DNA of 64,000 bases from Coniferiporia sulphurascens (Eukaryota; Basidiomycota; Agaricomycetes; Hymenochaetales; Hymenochaetaceae): the NCBI GenBank assembly GCA_002794785.1, contig NBBA01000004.1, positions 1,612,001 to 1,676,000 of the forward strand, written 5' to 3'. Shown piece after piece: positions 27,400 to 41,596 of this stretch; within the stretch, counting starts at the first letter, position 1; every line of letters starts with the position of its first letter. Both the position numbers and the translations under genes were made by a program. Below the pieces are notes generated by a model, which did not search any database, was not told the DNA's origin, and saw nothing but the letters and a program-made list of their open reading frames with translations.

Positions 27400-28721
27400 A
27401 TGACCGATTTTGCGCCTCTCCCTGTACCCCATATTTCCGCGAACGAGGAATCCAAAACGGCTGAGCTTTCCGACGAGCAGGAGTCCAAGCGCAAGGATGT
27501 CCTTACTCATTTCGACAGTGATGACTACAGAATCCCGGGCGAGGAGAAGGCCGAGTTGATGGATGAGGAAAAGATGTGGCTGGTGAGTCATGGCACACTC
27601 TCGCAAACTATAGTCTCAGCTCACAAACCAAGTAGTCTAATGACTGCATTTTAAGGTGAGTAGTAAATACGGTAACACTGGTAGTTATATTATGGACCGG
27701 AGGCTTACTGGCGCTTGCAACATTTAGATACCTCCGCGCTTCTAAATGGGTCGTACCAACAGCCAAAAAGAGACTCGAGGATACGCTGAAGTGGAGGCGG
27801 GAGTATGGGTTTTATGACGGCGGACTCAGTGCCGAGCAGGTTGAGCCCGAGGTTTGTCCTTTACTCCTTCCGTGTTCTCTGCGTAAATACCAATTCCCAT
27901 GAATTCAAAGGCAGTCACAGGAAAAGAAGTTCTTTTCGGATTTGACACTAAAGGACGACCAGCCTTCTACATGATTCCAAGTCGACAGAACACTACAGAG
28001 TCACCTCGCCAGCTGCAGTACGCGGTGTGGATGATGGAACGATGTATCGACTTGATGGGCCCAGGTGTAGAGTAAGTTCTTCGTAATGATGCATCCCCGA
28101 ATCATTCATCCATCAGATAAAGTGACTCACGCACACACGTTGCAGGTCCCTTGACCTCCTCATCAACTTCGCGGACAAGGCTAAGAACCCATCGCTCAGC
28201 ACTGCGAGACAGATGTTGCATATCATCCAAGCGCATTATCCGGAGCGCCTTGGTTTAGCCGTGCGTCTCCCGAACTTCCGGCCGCTTCTCCCTATATATA
28301 ACTCATAACCCATATACAGCTGATCATCAACGTCCCCATGCTCGTCAATGCATTCTTTAAGCTCATTATGCCATTCGTCGATCCTATTACACGCAACAAG
28401 GTCAAGTTCAATCCGCGTATTTTTGATGACGGCTTCTTTGTGAAGGACCAGGTCATGAAGGAATGGTGGGAGGGCGATCGCGAGTTCGAATATGATCACG
28501 AACGCTATTGGCCCGCGCTTGTGTCCATGTGCGAAGAACGCAGGAAGCAGCAGATGCGGAGATGGAAGGAGCTGGGAGCAAAAGTCGGTATCAGCGAAGT
28601 CGACATGAAAACTGAATGGACAGCAGCACCCGCTCCTATCCCAGAGCCAGCGGCAGAAAAGACCACCGAAGCAGTCGACACCGACATTGAACCCGCTGTC
28701 ATTGAAATTATCGCACAATAG
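27400..28721 (+). CDS. SEC14-like (CRAL-TRIO) phosphatidylinositol-transfer protein
   Basis: Six exons (27400-27582, 27636-27655, 27728-27851, 27911-28071, 28146-28260, 28320-28721) give 334 aa. The CRAL-TRIO N-terminal helices contain I-L-R-Y-L-R-A-S-K-W. The lipid-binding fold contains FGFDTKGRPAFYMIPSRQNT, LINFADKAKNPS and the hydrophobic gate LIINVPMLVNAFFKLIMPF. The family exchanges phosphatidylinositol and other lipids between membranes and primes PI kinases. Similarity in layout to yeast Pdr16/Pdr17 is inferred. Exon 2 is a 20-nt microexon (S-N-D-C-I-L-R), required to join exon 1 to R-Y-L-R-A in phase. The C-terminus is a low-complexity Pro/Ala/Glu tail. It is divergent from the ligase. 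Confidence 0.92.
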
Positions 28722-28881
28722 AGTTCCGAACTCGCCTCTTTTGCTTTGGGTTTTTCGCTTTACTTTAGAAGTTTTGAATATACCAATATATCCGTAGTTT
28801 AATACGTGGATTCACCATTATACACGAAGCGACGCAGTCTACAGATACACCTTTAAATGACAAACACAAAGCAGGTATACA

Positions 28882-30216
28882 CTATGCGCTCTGTTTGACT
28901 TTTTTGGTCTATTTGGCGCGTCAGCGAGAAGACCGTGATGCAAGCTGTGAATCGGTCACTCACGTAGGCGACACGTCCGAAGTCGTAGTCAATGCCCGCC
29001 GCCTGCAGCTTGCGTTTCTTTTGCTCCTGGCGCTTAAGCAGGCGTTTCTCCACTTTCTCCTTTTCCTCATCCGTCCTCACCTATCACAACCATTAGAGCA
29101 AGAATCGCGTGATTCAGCTGACGCTCACGCACCTTATTCTGCTGCTGACGGGCTATCCTGTCTGCGGGCACCCTGCGGAACTTTCTGTTTGCGCCTACCC
29201 AGAGCTCCGGGTGAACATCCTCCTTTGGAATAAGTTTACAACGAAGGATATGTCCCATAAGAAGATAGTTGTCCATTGTTTCGGCAACAATTTCGGCAAC
29301 GGCAGACGAAGAGAACTCGATAAAAGCATAGTGCTTCGAACGCCCGGTCTGGTGAGAGGATAACGGATAATTAGGACTGGTTAAAGCGTAGACGCATGCA
29401 AATAAACCTTTTTATTCCGAGAAAGTCGCGTCCGCGTGACATCTCCGAACTGCGAGAAGTATGCCTTCATCTGGTCTTCGTAGAAACCGTGCGGTATGCG
29501 CCCAAGATAGAGAACCCCACGATCATCAACCTGTAAAACGGAGTAAGAAAAGCTATTATCAGCGGTCACTCGTGGGATGCTATGAAGGGATGTAGTTTTA
29601 CCGCCCGCTTTTTGGCCTTCTCCAGCTTCCGCTTCACTGTCGCATCGTCCTTCGCAATCGTCGGCAATTTGCCAACGTCTATCGGCGCGTTATCCACATC
29701 ATCATCCTCGTCCGAAGAGTCGGATTCGGACGAAAACCCATGCAAAAGGACCTCGTCCTCAGACTCCTCGCCATCACTTTCGTCCACATCCTCCTCCGCC
29801 ATTTTGTCCGAGGCTTGTAAACCATCGCTCTCAGCATCTGAAAGCTCCGGCGACGCTACCGGCTTTTTCTCAGGTTTTGACTTCCTTGAGGCCTTTTCCT
29901 TCGCCACTTTGACCTCCTTTTTCGGTTCGGGTTCAGCCACCTTTGCCTCCGTTTTCTTCGCCCCTCGCTCCTTCGCTGCAATCTTTTTCTCAGCGGGCTT
30001 GACCACCGTCTCCCTCTCTTTTCCCTTCATCTTCTTCGCCTTCGACTCCTTTGTCGACACCGCCTCTTTTTCCTCTTCTTCATCTGCGCCATCCAACTCG
30101 ACAGGCTTTTCGACCTTTTTCGAGGCCGGTTTTGCTTTCACAGATGCAGGTTTTGCAGCCGTCAAAGGTGACTTCATGCTGCTTTTTTTCGGAGCAGAGC
30201 GTGCGATCTTCGGCAT
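28882..30216 (-). CDS. NOP15: Nucleolar RRM protein NOP15/NIFK-like, 60S ribosome assembly
   Basis: Exons (minus order) 30216-29602, 29530-29408, 29348-29133, 29080-28964 and 28908-28882 give about 365 aa. The N-terminal ~200 residues are Lys/Ala-rich then acidic ([11 protein letters not shown]), typical of nucleolar proteins. A single RRM follows, with RNP2-like [24 protein letters not shown]1-like KHYAFIEF and M-D-N-Y-L-L. A basic tail ends T-K-K-V-K-Q-S-A. In yeast and animals this protein acts in pre-60S rRNA processing. The last exon is only nine codons. It is supported by phase and by removal of an intron (28963-28909) that otherwise adds an unconserved extension. The N-terminal extension is longer than in yeast. 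Confidence 0.92.
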
Positions 30217-32315
30217 TTTGAACGGGAAACACAGAGAAACAAGGAAAGGGACGTAGATGGTACAGCGACGAAACCGGACGAGAGAACACAGATAATTGCT
30301 GTAAATTATTTCCAAGGGCCCGGACATCACGTGATTATACTCCTTAAAATGACAGCTACCCGCTTTGATCTGAAGTTTGTAAACCATCCGACTCTCATCG
30401 CTCATGAACTCAAAATCTGGCCCAGAATGCTCTAATACCCTTTTCAGAATGGCTTCAACGATGTACCCTTCAAGAATAAGCACACCGTCAGGTTAGATAC
30501 ATGCACTAATGCAGCCTTAGTACCGCGAACTGGAATACTCCGGAACGGTACGAAAAGCAATGGAACCATGGTGCAGCCACAGGCGAAGAGTCAGATTTGG
30601 CTATGCATCTAGTATTACCCGGATCAAAAGAAGGGAAGAAAGCACATTTGGACGTCGCAAGGTTTTTGCTCTACTCCATGTGAATGAGAGTTGCTGGTTG
30701 CGTCTCTGATGTTTCTTTGCTATCGCCCTACTGCGACCTATTGACGGGTGTCCCGGATCAAATGCCATGGCCACTACGATTGTTGATCTCTCCCGCACAC
30801 TCACTGGAAATGCGTGCGGAAAAATACGCGATCAGCAACCCAACGCGTACATCGCAGCATTTTCAGGTCTTCACTCCTTTAAAATGACTACTATTTTGCC
30901 ACGCCTTCAGCAAAACGCTCGTTAGAGGGTCTTTTCACTTTCTATCGCTTTATCTGCACATCCCTTGGTTTTAACCTACAGGAGTGGACTGTGGAATTAG
31001 TACAGGCTTGCGGCCTGGCATACTCGTCCTCCATCCAGATACTGCCGAATGGTCTGAGATGCACGGTATTTTACGCCAATACCTTCGTATTAAATCGGGA
31101 GTTGATGGAGGCATCACGGATCATACTTACAGATGACATGCGGACGTCCGTATCTGCTTCAGGGTGCGTCCACAATAGGTATACCTTACACGACGGAATC
31201 TTACCGGAAAGAAAACCTGTTTGGCCGTTCTGGGAAAGGGGTAGCTATACCCATAATGAAATATAGTCCGAGCATAGTGAGAAGCTGGAGAAGGTTTATT
31301 AGTCGAAGTTCTAAGGATACAAGGAACTCTGGCGATCCAAACCAGGAGGCTTCTTTAACGGGAATAATTAGTTCGTTAATATGAGTGCATGATGCGCTGT
31401 AGGCATCGCATATGCAAGCTGGACCCGCCTAGACAAGTCAGGGCGGAACATTCCGAGTCGCGGTGAGTCTCGACCACGCGGCGCGAGTCCGCGCGTGCAG
31501 CCCCCGAAGACATAACTTCCTGACTCCCGAACGTAAACGTAAGCACGCAGTGAAGCATGGATCGAAGCCCCCGCATTCCGATTCGCGAGTCGTGGTAACG
31601 GCTCAAAGCAGGAGGAACGAAAAGGGGCTTGGAAGCCTTCTCCCGTAGGCAAATCTAGAGATCGACGAAGTGTGCAGGATCGACGCCTTTAGGGCACTTC
31701 CATGCAATTACAGTAATATCATATCGATCCGTCGGGCGGTGCGAGGGTTTGTCTTCGCGATAAGGGCCAAAAGTCTGGGGATTAGCGTTTGCAGACTTTA
31801 AACATTAGCCGGGCACGGTTAATGCGACAGAAGCGGCGTGATTACCAAGAACAAACGGTGACCGGTGCATACTACAACGGCGAGGCAAAGGGTGTCTGTC
31901 GTACATGTGTGTACTAGTACGCATAAGTACAAGGCGTTAAGTCTGAGTATTGTAAGGTCCGCAGTGAGCAAATGCAATAATGATGGAATAGGGGAAAGTA
32001 AATGTAAGAAATGCTGCAAAAAATGTTTGTGGATTGAGAATATGAAGATGAATGGGGAGACGATGTCCGAGATGTGATGGTTAGTAGCATATGACACGTA
32101 ATTAACTATATAACAGCGAAGAAATAGTGATCGCTGCAGGCCGCTGACACATAGTGGGTCCTAAGCACAATGACAACAAATCTGAACAAATTAGTAAATG
32201 GGCGTAGAGAAGCTGCACGGACGTCTAGCGCAGGCTGAAGGGTATTTAAATCGAAGGCGTCCGTAAGTCCGTATCGTCCTGTGAGCGAGCCTGTTGTGTC
32301 GGAGAGTTAAGCATT
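30217..32315. other. Intergenic region, no gene supported
   Basis: About 2.1 kb between NOP15 and the F-box-like gene. A minus-strand open stretch at 30366-30483 and several short plus-strand frames (30684-31384) were inspected. None has a recognisable domain or consistent splice structure. The NOP15 promoter probably lies just right of 30216, and the 3' end of the next gene near 32300. Decayed coding remnants cannot be excluded. Confidence 0.5.
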
Positions 32316-34500
32316 CTAGTGGGTAGAGTAAACAGCCACGGTGTCAGTTAAAAAGCTGCAGGCGTCGGATTCAAGCAAAATACGAGCGTACCTTAACCAA
32401 AGTTTGCCGTTTCCGCTTTTTGAAATGTCGATTTCATATTCGCACTCAGACCCTTGGCCACCGCGCAACGCGTCCTCCAGCAAGATACGTCCCTCGGGCG
32501 TACCTTCACCTTGGAGGACCCATTCGCCGGCCCATCCAGTACTCATTGTGGGGCCCGCATGGGCGTCAAGCAGCGCAAGCCATGCGAATGTCTTCACACG
32601 TGCGTGCCCACCTGGAGCGTGAGGAGAAGCGACCGTCGTTGTGAGCGCCGCGAGAGTGTATTGTGCACGTAATGGCAGCAGCGTAAGCCGGAAGCGCGGG
32701 TTCGCAAATGGCGGGAGAATGTGCGTGTAATAGAATGGTGATGGTAAGCTGAGCGCACCAGTGATAGATGGAGGCTGCGCCGGGTGATATATTGATAATC
32801 GGTCGCCGGTGAAAACAAGCCAGCGCCTGTGATCTTTCTCAGGCACGCTTTCCTCCGACTCTTCGACAGGGGGAACATAACCAAAATTGCAGACGACATC
32901 GCCAACGGACATATGCTCCCATAAACCAGCCTCAATGAGCTGGTCCTCGCACGCGGCGATAATATCCTCAGTTAGAGCGGAGCAAGGCAAAAAAACGCGC
33001 AGGATGGGCGCACGATTCCGTTTTGCTGCGGAGTAGAGGTCATGCAGAGACGAACTAGGTGGGGTTAAGGTCCGTCTCGAGCTCGGCGAAGGCGAGCTAC
33101 CTAGAGATGAATCGCTTGAATAGCGTGATGATGCGAACCTACGTTTTGGCGGCTTCAGCTCATCATTCTCGCCGGATTGTGGCGCGTAGTATGACCGTCT
33201 CCAGTTACCAGAATAGTACCGCAGGGAGGCAGGTTCAGTCGACGGCTGCGGCGGAGGTTGGCGCCGCGCACTAGCACCGAAGATGGACAGTCGAGACGAA
33301 CTGCGATCACGCTTAGGGACTAGCGAGCCCATCTCGGCCCCCGCGCCTTCGGAGCTCCACTTTCTGCTGTGCCGTGACGACGACCGCGATGTTACCGTCA
33401 TCATACTCGAGGCCGAAGATCGCAGCTTATTAAGTCCATTGACAGAAGGCGGGCAGCTTTTACTGATTTGATTGTTAGGCTTGGATGGGTCTGGGGCGAA
33501 GTAGGAGAGAGGAGCGGGAAATGTTAGCTCTCTCAAACTCGTCTGCGAAGAATTGTTTGTTTTCCAATGGGGATCTGAAAGGTCGGAGGGGACCGGCTGA
33601 GCTGTGCCGTGAACCATGTTTTGCAGAAGCAACACAGCACGAGAGTGCGCTTGCGTTAGCAATTGCAGATGGCCAGTGGTATGCATCTGCTCCCAGGTCG
33701 GAAGGTCGCTTGACACTACCGACAACGCATGCATAGGGTAACGGTGCAAGGGTGTATCCAACGAGGCGACTGCGACGAAATATGTCAGTGGCGACTTGGT
33801 ATCTAGCAAGATACAGTAACCCACGAAGTATGCGAAGATCAGTGTAATCCATTCTGATTGAATCCTCCCACATGTTCTTGTCCCTTGTCCTCAGCGCTGT
33901 TCGATACCCGGGAATAAAGTGCAAGAATACGACATCCTTGATAGCCGCATCCGCAAAAATGCAGCGAATCAGACGCGACGCGCTGGTGAGAGCGTGGAAG
34001 TCGTTCCAAGAGAGAAAGGTGAGAAGACATGAGAGAGTCTTCGCATCAGAGCATATTGTCGCGAGAGCGTTCGAATGGGTCTTCAAGGTGGAGCTCGTAC
34101 GTGGGGTACGTAGCGGTGGCGCTGCAGACATTCGGGTTGAGCTGGGGTTCCTGAGTGAGGGCGGTGCAAGGAGGGAAGGACGAGGGGAAGGTAACCTCGG
34201 AAGGAGTTCAGTCAGCTGGTCATTCTCACTGATCACGGAAACAGAAGAGGCGCGGTGGGGAAGCGCGGCAACCGTCGAGATGGCCATTGTCTGCACCGCG
34301 ACCGACATGGAGGGACAGTCGTCGACAGCGCCGGGGCGAGAGAGCGGAGACGTATGGGGAGAATGTAGGGGTAGGTAATAAAGAAAAGGAGGATGAATTT
34401 GGGGAGGGGCGTAAGGGCCCCGAGAGTACATAGCACCAAACGCGCCGGCAAATCCGGCAAAGGCCGGTCGGGTCAACCGCGATGATGACGGAACGATCAT
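32316..34500 (-). CDS. F-box-like protein of unknown function
   Basis: Two exons (34500-33825, 33769-32316) joined by a 55-nt GTGGGT-CAG intron give about 709 aa. Spliced this way, the junction reads D-L-R-I-L-L-A-S-L-D-T-P-L-H-R-Y-P-M-H-A. Residues ~140-200 (L-L-T-F-L-S-W-N-D-F-H-A-L-T-S-A-S-R) resemble a degenerate F-box-like helical region. The middle is Ser/Arg-rich and disordered (SSRHSRKWSSEG). The C-terminal ~250 residues are mixed alpha/beta without a named domain. The start at 34500 is the first ATG; an internal Met (M-S-V-A-V-Q-T-M) about 65 codons in may be the real one. A possible 36-nt intron near the C-terminus was not applied because it is very short and in frame. Function unknown; a substrate adaptor is one guess. 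Confidence 0.75.
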
Positions 34501-36283
34501 CCCGCGAATATTAATAGCTGTAACCCGACGGACGCTTCTTCAGATTAACCTTGAATCAAATAGGACCGTATGTGCGAATCAAACAACCACCATCGTCTCA
34601 TCCTCAGCACAACTGTTGGACTGAAAGCCTCAGCTCGTTCCGTTAAAAGCTTTCGGGGTCCTTCGGACTCCGATAGTACTGCATCAACGTCAATAATTGC
34701 ATCATGGCCATAGTATTCAGATATTACCTATTTCGGAGCTCAATCGATTACGTACCTAACCTAGCCGGGCCCCAGCGCCGCTCAACCGTCTCCAGGAGCC
34801 ACGCCTTCAGCCCCATTCATGGCGTTGCTCCGTTTATTTCCTAACCGCAGCAGACCACCCGGCCGTGTACAGTAAACGAAGCTGCCCTCAGTGCACGCCA
34901 CGGCGCCTGACCTTGATGCGTGCGAGAAGGGCGTGTTTGCTCGTCCCTAGCGGGATCCCAAAAAGCCCGGTGTGTGCGCCGTGCGTCGCGTTTTCCTCAG
35001 GCACCTGTCTTGGCTCAGGGCTGGCGCTTGCATTCGGCACACGTCCGGAGCTGCTCGGGTCCGCTCAACCGGCAGCCACAAACTAAATACAGCGCGGCCG
35101 CTCAATTGTGTACCGGGAAGAAAAGCAATTCGTCGGATGAGTGCGGCCGCGACTCATGCTATGTGTCGTCCTGGCGGAACGGTGTGGAAAGGGGTGCATT
35201 GGGAAAGTCTTCATCGACTTTGGCGGGAATGTGGGTAAATACAAGAATCACGATACCGGATTGTTGCATTGGTCGATCATCACAAAGATAAACTTAGTTT
35301 GCTCGAGAAATTCAGGGGGAGGTCTCATGCCAAGGCAAGGGCGGGAATTTGCCATTCGAACAGGTGGAAATGGAAAGGACTACAGATTCACCGATGCTGT
35401 TCGAATTGAATGGGTCGAGCCTTTATACACATTCGCTCAAGAGAGAGAGTGTGCAAGAAATTTACTCAGATAGGGCGCATTTTCAAGGACTTCGTGCAGA
35501 TTTTTCAAATATTTACGTCCCGCTGCACTGCTCTACAGTTTTCTTAAAGCTCTTAGAGGTCCAGGGCCAGTAAGGTGTGGCATCATTCATACTTTACAGC
35601 GCGTCTTGGCTTGTGCAATTAATCAATGGCTGGCCGATTTTCTCCCAGAAACAACCTTTGTGGTTTACTGTACGTACTGAATCTCCTTGTCAAGATGGCG
35701 CTGCGCTCCGAGCCTCGTGGTTCGCATGTACATACATATATATATATTCACGGGAATCCCGACTAAGTGATGTATGCGCCGTCCGAAGATAGTAACTACA
35801 TTACTAATCTCCCTCAAGCTGCTCTTCCCAACCTAGTGTAGATAGCGTCCTTCCTGCTCACATTAAGATTCATGACAAGAAAAATATGTTGAAGTATGTG
35901 GGAGCCCACATAGAGTGGAGAGGCGAAGCTATGTTACATCAGCTTAGGGTCAGGTAAGGAGCACGTTCTCACGGGGGGGGGGGGCCGCACAGCATCAAGC
36001 TACCGCTGACTAAGCTAGCTTTTTGAGAGCCCCTAACCGGATAACTGGAGGGCTTCGCCCCCCAATGAACTGCATATACCCACACATACCGAGAGCCTAC
36101 TCAGAGACAATCGCGAAGTGAAAAAATATTGTGGTTTTCTTCGCTTAATCGGCGAAGTCACAGTATTACTTTGTTTAGGCAGTCACCTTCCTTTATCGGA
36201 CGTCGTGACTTTCCCGTCCTGGTTCCTGGTTCTACCAGCACCGCCCATTCATACAAGTGTCTCCTAGTTGAACTACGTCGGTC
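34501..36283. other. Intergenic region, no gene supported
   Basis: About 1.8 kb separating the F-box-like gene from IWS1. It holds a run of 12 G (35973-35984) and a short TA repeat near 35735-35750. Open frames such as 34865-35573 have no recognisable content. It presumably contains both genes' promoters, since they diverge. Confidence 0.55.
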
Positions 36284-37630
36284 ATGTCTAACGTACGTTG
36301 CGCTTGCTGTTGAAAAGCGACTCTTTTCTTATGCGTACTTCGCTTTTAGAATCGGCTCGAACGAGATATCTTCGGTGGCTCTGACTCAGAGCTGTCCTCT
36401 GAGGAGGAAGGTACGTTTTTCTGATGTCTCTGAGAGTTTACCTGCTTACTGATGCAATACAACAGACCTCCAGGAGGAACGCCATGAGAGACGTCGTGCA
36501 TCTCCGTCAGCTCAGGCCCGTCGAGGTGATTACGAGTCTTCTGGTGACTCTGCGGACGACTATGTCCAAGAAAAGCAGGTCAAGAAAAAGAAGTTCAGAC
36601 GACGCGATGACGAGGTAGACGGACGTCAATTGCAGAGAAAGCGGAAGCGGAAGCCGGTTGTCGAGCAGGACTTGGACTCCCTGCCTCCTGAACAAGGTGA
36701 GTTGATTGTGTTGTTGTTTTCGATGCGAATGAGAGCTGAAAGATTAAATGCATGACAGCGCGGAAATTGCAAGTGCAAATGAAAATCGATGCTATTGTCA
36801 AGGCGAAAAAGAACAATCGCCCGAAGAAGCGGAAGAAAGATGCCGAAGAGGACGTGTTAGACCGCTTTGCAGACGAGGAGGTCTCACAACTCCGGGAGGA
36901 CATGCTGCGTGCTGCCGCGGAGGACGATGATGCGAACAGGGAGAAGCTTCCAGCCACCTCTAAGTTGAAACTGCTTCCTCGTGTCAAGGAGGTCTTGCAG
37001 AAGTAAGCGAATCTTACCCAAAATCTTCTTCGACAAGTTCTCAGTTATGTTCACAGGTCATCTTTGGTACAGTCCATAATGGACAACAATCTCCTTGAAG
37101 GAGTTCGTCGTTGGCTCGAGCCCCTGCCTGATCGTTCTCTCCCTGCGCTCAATATCCAGACATTCTTCTTTGAGCAACTCAGCAAGATGTATATCGATAC
37201 GAATTCGCTCAAGGAATCCGGTCTCGGACGTGTTGTACTGTTCTACACTAAGTGTAAACGTGCGACGGCGCCTGTGTCACGCATGGCAAACGAGCTAGTC
37301 TCCGCATGGTCACGACCAATCATCAAGCGCAGCGCGTCGTACCGTGACCGACTAATTCCGACGGCGCCAGATGCGGAAGACGCGGGAACACAACGTGCGC
37401 CTGAACGTCTCAACACTATTTTGGCGCGCGCGAAGGAAAGCGATAAGAACCGCGTGCGCAAGAATGCGGTTATGATTCCAAATAGCCAGCTCGGGACGTA
37501 CACGGTGGCGCCAAGGGTTAATGCCAATAATATGAGGAACAACGCCAGTGTAGATAACGACATTGAGCGCAGGAGGAGGGCCGCGGACAGGATGAGGTTA
37601 CTTATGAGAAAGGTCCCGGGGAAGAACTGA
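36284..37630 (+). CDS. IWS1: IWS1/Spn1 transcription elongation factor
   Basis: Five exons (36284-36292, 36350-36410, 36466-36696, 36759-37002, 37057-37630) give 372 aa. Spn1/Iws1 binds Spt6 and RNA polymerase II and couples elongation to chromatin and mRNA processing. The N-terminus is acidic then Arg/Lys-rich. The central TFIIS N-terminal-like (LW) domain includes S-K-L-K-L-L-P-R-V, N-L-L-E-G-V-R-R-W-L-E-P-L, S-L-P-A-L-N-I and S-G-L-G-R-V-V-L-F. The C-terminus has the conserved W-S-R-P-I. Exon 1 holds only three codons (M-S-N), then a GTACGT intron. The second exon continues with N-R-L-E-R-D-I-F-G-G, the usual start of the acidic region. The gene ends 298 bp before RPT2. Confidence 0.93.
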
Positions 37631-37928
37631 GGTTCTTGCTCGCTTTCGGCTTGCTTTTTTTTGCCCCTTGTAAATTACACGAATTGTAACTAGCTATCTT
37701 TTAATTTAAACTCACTTTTGCCATTTCCACGTGAACATGCAAGAGGGTTTTGCTTGACTAAAAAGTTTGTAATGTAACGCGTGATGTCACATCACGACGT
37801 TGACGCGTCGCTGTCCGTGTCTGAGCTTGCGTCAGCCCTCTCTCGACTTCGTTAACCATTCCCACCGACGACAAGCCCTCGTCGCCAATAGAACTTTTTG
37901 GCCGTCTTTTGCGAAGCGAACCTATAAA

Positions 37929-39539
<1,611 letters not shown>

Positions 39540-40183
39540 TTTGTTTTCTCCGTCGCTATGTTACATATCACTTTTTTCTAATTTTATTTCATTACTCTCC
39601 TGAACTCAACTGGCTCCTTGGCAAAAATGAGGGCTGGATTCGTGGATAGGGCTGATCAACTTACGCTTTAGCGGGTCCCTCGCAGACCTTGTGAGACCCA
39701 CTCAAACTCCACCTCTCTTCCCACGCGCACACACGAACTGTACTGCATTGACTCCACGATGACCCGAAAAAGCACTAGTAGTGACCTGCTGTGGGATTGC
39801 CGCTTATCATTGTGGAGGGGCCGAGCTGTCTGGCAAACGTGAGGTGTAGTTCGTCATATGGTTGAGGCTGAGGAAACAGTAACACGGTCATTGTGTGCGG
39901 GAAATGAAAGATGACGTGCAGTGCGATACCCTTTTCACCCCGTGAGGAATTTTCGCGAGAGGACAAACTCAATCATTATGGCTTACTTTCTCACCTAACC
40001 CAGTATGTATATACCAATGATTAATGGCTGTATCCCCCAACAGATCGAGTTAAGCCCCGTTCTCAGGTTTGTTGCCGATTTTCAGGTCTGAAATATGACG
40101 GTGAAAAGATATTGAAGTATGTGTTACATGTTCGCTAAGGAATTCTGAAAAAATATTATTCGCACCGTATCATCGTAGATCTA
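39540..40183. other. Intergenic region, RPT2 3' flank
   Basis: About 640 bp from the RPT2 stop to the MITE. T-rich sequence just after the stop fits a 3' UTR. No gene or repeat was seen beyond that. Confidence 0.5.
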
Positions 40184-40446
40184 CAGGTGGATATAATTAG
40201 TTACGCCGCACCCCAAAAGGGAAGGTGTTTCCCATCACCCATCCTACCATTGAAAATTTAGTGGAAGTGCTTGCTATTAGTAACAATGCTTCTTATACCA
40301 TACCTATGGAGTTTATGCATATTCAGAACATTGTGAGTATTCAATTTTGTAGCATATGAGCTTGTCAAATAAATTCACAAATACGTTTTGAGTGATGGGA
40401 AACTGTTTCCATTTATAGGTGCGGCGTAACTAATTATATCCACCTG
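40184..40446. mobile_element. Tc1/mariner-type MITE with 29-bp terminal inverted repeats
   Basis: A 263-bp element whose ends are perfect 29-bp inverted repeats starting CAGGTGGATATAATTAG (left 40184-40212, right 40418-40446). It is flanked by TA on both sides (40182-40183 and 40447-40448), as expected for Tc1/mariner target duplication. A further inner inverted pair (GTTTCCCATCAC near 40225 and its complement near 40392) extends the hairpin. There is no transposase ORF, so it is non-autonomous. Confidence 0.88.
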
Positions 40447-40573
40447 TAGAAGAAAAAACTACTTGTACTCCAGCTGGTCGTCTATTTACACTTTGGGCGG
40501 TATCGTGAACGTGTAAAGATGAGGCAGGATCGAAGGGGTTAAATCGTTCACTACTCCGGATCCTCGCGATCCT

Positions 40574-40707
40574 TTATTCACTTCTTCCGCCGACCTTTGG
40601 GACGAGGATCCAAAAAACGAACTGGCCTGAAAGTAGGGCCACGACAGATGACTGCACACTGCGGCACGATCCATACACTACCCTTCTTGCTTTACCAATG
40701 ACACTTG
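40574..40707 (-). pseudogene. Remnant last exon of an MFS transporter gene
   Basis: The minus strand matches the last exon of the intact transporter at 41597-43635. Shared features are V-A-L-L-(S/A)-G-Q-F-V-F-W, then L-V-P-K-V-G and a stop (TAA at 40574). Upstream in the exon the reading frame is shifted and the conserved I-W-T-V-Q-P is lost. Only this exon is present. It is a decayed partial duplicate about 1 kb downstream of the parent gene. Confidence 0.8.
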
Positions 40708-41596
40708 AACATTTGCAAATACCAAGATCGTGACGTGAGCCTGAGCTATCTGTAAATCGTTCCTGACCGAAACGCGATAATATTATAATAAACGGAATGA
40801 TGAAAAGTTGGCTAGTACTGTACTACTAACGCTTTGGGATTATTTCATCTGCAGCCTATTTTCCAATAATTTTAGCGGATTTGATAGCCAGAGTGAATTT
40901 GAATTTTTTTTTTGCATTGAAGGTTAGGTGTTGTAAAGGTCCCGCAGATCCGGCCCGGTGACTATCGTTAACAGCTGATTCCTCTTTAAGTTAGACTTTA
41001 ACATACAAGGCAACCGCGGCATCACGACTGCGAAGTGTCTCATCTAGCAGTCTCCCTGTTTTTCGTCTCCAAGGCGAAATACTTTTTTGTCTTTGACTGC
41101 TCCGTCAACTCCTCAGGTCGAATCACATCTCAGCCACAACAGAAAAACGGGCATACCATTAGTCTTTTACTATCTCAGGCTTGGAATAACTCACCGACTC
41201 AGAGCGTGGTGTACCTTCGAAATGCGACTTTGAACGGCATTTCTGTTAAACCGGACTTTGGGCTTACCTTAATGGAAGCCCTTCCCCGTATGAGGCCGTC
41301 TACTCTCACCTAGCATATTTCCCAACTTCACGTATAGAGACTATTCGTAAACTGTATAACATTCATCATTGAATTGAACTCTATCTATCTTCTATGGTAC
41401 ATGTATATTCGCTAAATACTCTAACATGGTAGGCCATCTCGCCCACCGGCAGGTCGTCTATCTATTCTATGTTTGCTTTGTAGGCATGTGGAACAAAAAC
41501 TGAAACTGAGACTGAGAGGGAAAACAAAAAGATAACATCTTGGCCCGCATGGCAAGATCAAAAGAGATTGGACTGTGCACTGCCCTTCACACACCC
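40708..41596. other. Intergenic region, no gene supported
   Basis: About 890 bp between the remnant exon and the transporter stop codon. It is AT-rich with T runs. The 92-codon plus-strand frame at 41035 shows no domain. The right part is probably the transporter 3' UTR. Confidence 0.5.

Noticed and set aside
29582..30256. 224-codon plus-strand frame
   Set aside because: It is the antisense of the low-complexity NOP15 N-terminal exon; its Ser/Phe richness reflects the Lys/Glu codons of the real gene.
30366..30483. Minus-strand stretch open over about 40 codons
   Set aside because: It has no start codon, no recognisable domain and no splice partner. It lies in the promoter region of NOP15.
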